Part shown: in pieces, positions 62,005 to 64,000 of the stretch
Layout of the letters: each line of letters opens with the position of its first letter
How positions within the stretch are numbered: the stretch's first letter is position 1
Source of the DNA: Shewanella halotolerans
Lineage (GTDB): Bacteria; Pseudomonadota; Gammaproteobacteria; Enterobacterales; Shewanellaceae
Direction: 5' to 3'
DNA length: 64,000 bases
Assembly (NCBI RefSeq): GCF_019457535.1
Contig: NZ_CP080417.1
Span: forward strand, 4,030,001-4,094,000
The notes under the pieces: model-generated
What the model saw: the letters and a program-made list of their open reading frames with translations, nothing else
Told to the model about the DNA's origin: nothing
Database searches by the model: none
Position numbers and translations under genes: made by a program

Positions 62005-63077
62005 TGGGTGGCCTTAACCGAAACCTGCTTACGATTGCTGGCGATCACTGTGTCTTTCGGCGCACCTCGGGTATCCACCTTCACCACGGCGCTGAGGCCG
62101 GGAACTATGTTGGTCTGGTCATCCAGATCCAAACGGATCCGCACCGGAATACGCTGCACTATCTTGGTAAAGTTACCGGTGGCGTTTTCCGCCGGTAACA
62201 GGCTGAATTTGGCGCCAGAGGCGGGTGCCAGGCTATCGATCACACCAGTAAAGCTCTGGTTGGGAAACGCGTCGAGATGAACCTGAACCAACTGCCCAGG
62301 CTGCATATGCTGGATCTGGGTCTCCTTGAAGTTGGCGGTGATCCACACCGCGCCATCCGGCACCAAACTGTAGAGCGACTGCCCCGGCTGCACATACTGG
62401 CCGGTCAGGGCGCCGCGCTTGCCGATCACCCCCGAGAAGGGAGCTCGAATCTGGGTATCGGCCAGCTGGATCTCTGCCAGCTCAAGGCCCGCCTTGGCCT
62501 GCGCCACCTGTGACTGACTCTGATTCAGCTGAGCGTTAAGCACCGCCAGCTCAGCCTGCTTGGCCACCAGGGCCGCCTTGGCCTCATCCAGATGGCCCAC
62601 GGCCGAATCGAAGGCGGCAGTCGCCTGATCCACCTCATCTTGTGAGCTGTAATCTCTGTGCTTTAGCTTGGTGGTGCGTTTGAGCTGCTGCTCGGCGCGG
62701 ATCTTCTCCGCCTCGGCGCTGGCCACACCGGCGGCCGCCTGGCGTATGATGGCCTGTTGCAGCGTCACCTTGGCCGACAGGGTCTGCAGCTCTGCCAGAC
62801 TACTCTCCAGGCTCGCCTGACTCTGGCTCACCTTGGCACGGTACTGGTTCGACTCCAGCTCGGCCAGCAGCTGCCCCTGCTCCACATGCTGGTTATCTGT
62901 CACCTTAGCGGTCACCACATAGCCCGGCACCTTAACACTGATATTAGAGATATCGGCCTCTACATAGGCGTTGTCGGTCGACTCGATAAATCGAACCTGA
63001 CTCCACCAGTAGTAGCCTCCAACTGCCACAACCAATAACAGCAGTGGTAGCACGATAAATATGCGACGTTTTGACAT
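62001..63077 (-). CDS. HlyD-family efflux adaptor, EmrA-like
   Basis: 358 residues from the ATG at 63077 (GGGG ahead; an ATG at 63098 also possible). One N-terminal TM helix, then lipoyl half and long coiled-coil hairpin (residues about 75-195, many Ala/Gln/Lys repeats) and a beta-barrel (SGVIGKRGALTGQYVQPGQ). It links the MFS pump to an outer-membrane channel. Overlaps the permease gene by four bases. Confidence 0.92.
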   Translation of the reverse strand: MSKRRIFIVLPLLLLVVAVGGYYWWSQVRFIESTDNAYVEADISNISVKVPGYVVTAKVTDNQHVEQGQLLAELESNQYRAKVSQSQASLESSLAELQTLSAKVTLQQAIIRQAAAGVASAEAEKIRAEQQLKRTTKLKHRDYSSQDEVDQATAAFDSAVGHLDEAKAALVAKQAELAVLNAQLNQSQSQVAQAKAGLELAEIQLADTQIRAPFSGVIGKRGALTGQYVQPGQSLYSLVPDGAVWITANFKETQIQHMQPGQLVQVHLDAFPNQSFTGVIDSLAPASGAKFSLLPAENATGNFTKIVQRIPVRIRLDLDDQTNIVPGLSAVVKVDTRGAPKDTVIASNRKQVSVKATQ

Positions 63078-63098
63078 CCAATCCCCACGGATAAACAC

Positions 63099-63187
63099 CT
63101 TGATTAGTATTTGATAGTTTACTACTGTCTTATAATGTTTATTAGTCAGTTAAAAAATTACCAACTGTTTCACAGGTGTAACAATAG
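63099..63187. promoter_or_regulatory. Divergent promoter region of LysR gene and efflux operon
   Basis: An AT-rich spacer of 89 bases between the divergent genes, with imperfect dyads (TTGATAGTTTACTAC and related). It is the natural place for LysR-type operators controlling both transcripts. Confidence 0.45.
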
Positions 63188-64000
63188 ATGGATTTGAATC
63201 GCATTCAGATGTTCGCCCAGGTGGTGGATAAAGGCAGCTTCACCTCGGCCGCCAAGGCGATGGGACTCACCAAGGCGACGGTGAGCCGTAAGATCGCCGA
63301 GCTGGAGACAGATACCGGAGTGCAGCTCTTGTACCGCACCACCCGCGCCCTCAAGCTTACCGAGGCGGGAAGCATCTATTACAACAAGATCCAGCGGATC
63401 CTCATGGATCTGCAGAGCGCCGAAGACCAGCTCAGCGCCAGCCAGGAGACCATCAAGGGCAACCTTAAAATCGTCTGCCCGATAGAGCTGGGGCAGCTGT
63501 TCTTCGGCCGCATCTTCGCCCGTTTTCTCGAGGCGCATCCCGAGATGACCCTGGACGCCGAACTGACCAACCGCAAGGTCGACATGATAGAGGAAGGGAT
63601 AGATATTCTGTTTCAGGTCTCAGATGTGCGCGACTCTAGGCTGCAATCCTACCGGGTGCTTAACACAGACAAATCTCTGGTGGCCAGCCCAGACTATCTG
63701 GCCCGCCATGGTACACCAGCCGCGCCGCAGGATCTGATCGACCACAAGGCGATTCGCCTCAAATCGACCCACATCGACGGTGGCTGGAGATTGTTCGATG
63801 GTCAACAGTGGATCACCATAGAGCCCGAGGCCCAGCTGACGGTCAACAACGTCACCCTGGCCCGTGAGGCAGCCATCGAAGGATTGGGGATCGCCACGGC
63901 GCCAACCTTGGTGGCCCAGGCTGCCATCGACGAGGGGCAACTGATCCCATTGTTGACCGACTTTCCCATGGCGCAGACCGCCATCACCCTGAGCTTTCCC
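63188..64000 (+). CDS. LysR-family transcriptional regulator (partial, runs off window)
   Basis: 271 codons are visible and the frame is open at the window edge. It starts MDLNRIQMFAQVVDKGSFTSAAKAMG with the helix-turn-helix TKATVSRKIAELE (residues about 28-40) and has the periplasmic-binding-like effector domain afterwards. Typical length is about 300, so roughly 30 residues are missing. It is divergent from the EmrAB-like operon and probably regulates it in response to a small molecule. Confidence 0.9.
   Translation, partial: MDLNRIQMFAQVVDKGSFTSAAKAMGLTKATVSRKIAELETDTGVQLLYRTTRALKLTEAGSIYYNKIQRILMDLQSAEDQLSASQETIKGNLKIVCPIELGQLFFGRIFARFLEAHPEMTLDAELTNRKVDMIEEGIDILFQVSDVRDSRLQSYRVLNTDKSLVASPDYLARHGTPAAPQDLIDHKAIRLKSTHIDGGWRLFDGQQWITIEPEAQLTVNNVTLAREAAIEGLGIATAPTLVAQAAIDEGQLIPLLTDFPMAQTAITLSFP

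Overview
The window looks like chromosomal DNA of a Shewanella species (Gammaproteobacteria, Alteromonadales). The reasons are the gene content and order (ubiE-ubiJ-ubiB-tatABC-tatD-hemB, aroQ-accB-accC, DUF3080/DUF3012 lipoproteins, rraA), the moderately GC-rich codon use, and a complete clade I nitrous oxide reductase cluster like that of denitrifying Shewanella (S. loihica-like). The species is an inference. I see no rRNA, tRNA, CRISPR array or intact insertion sequence.

Layout. 1-3.5 kb: start of an unknown gene, a possible 48-aa Cys-rich protein, a patatin-like lipase, an envelope protein, a DUF3080 lipoprotein and a YhcH-family protein. 3.7-7.5 kb: a three-domain sulfur protein (cysteine desulfurase, metallo-beta-lactamase, rhodanese) behind an FNR-like box, facing a porin gene. 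8.2-14.7 kb: a heavy-metal RND efflux operon whose first gene encodes a small His/Cys-rich exported protein. 14.8-18.4 kb: DUF3012 lipoprotein, SpoIIAA-like protein, arfB, then aroQ-accB-accC. 18.5-23.7 kb: a large membrane HD-GYP sensor, a glycosyltransferase, a PAP2 phosphatase and a small membrane protein. 24.0-27.0 kb: rraA, then an accessory island with a structured palindromic repeat, three integron-type cassettes (membrane protein, barstar-like protein, unknown protein) each followed by an attC-like site but without an integrase gene, and a second palindromic repeat. 27.0-37.4 kb: an arginase/HutG-family enzyme, ubiquinone genes, the Tat operon, tatD, a diguanylate cyclase and an Asp-type hemB. 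37.4-51.4 kb (mostly minus strand): ubiA, uvrD, an NfeD/SPFH operon, convergent tsx-like and udp genes, a fold III decarboxylase, mscS, a radical SAM protein and an ElaA acetyltransferase. 51.6-60.4 kb: a cytochrome c gene and nosRZDFYL, with FNR/DNR-like boxes before the cytochrome gene and before nosR. 60.4-64.0 kb: an EmrAB-type efflux pair divergent from a LysR regulator that is cut by the window end.

How the genes fit together. The nos cluster is a respiratory module: NosZ reduces N2O, NosR passes electrons and is needed for expression, NosDFY and NosL build the copper centre, and the small cytochrome c may donate electrons. The FNR-like boxes suggest that N2O respiration, and possibly the sulfur fusion protein, respond to oxygen or NO. 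The RND operon exports metal, and its His/Cys-rich leader protein could bind metal in the periplasm. Two cyclic-di-GMP enzymes of opposite activity (HD-GYP and GGDEF) lie about 13 kb apart. The integron-type cassettes are the clearest horizontally acquired DNA. The desulfurase/MBL/rhodanese fusion is the most unusual single protein.
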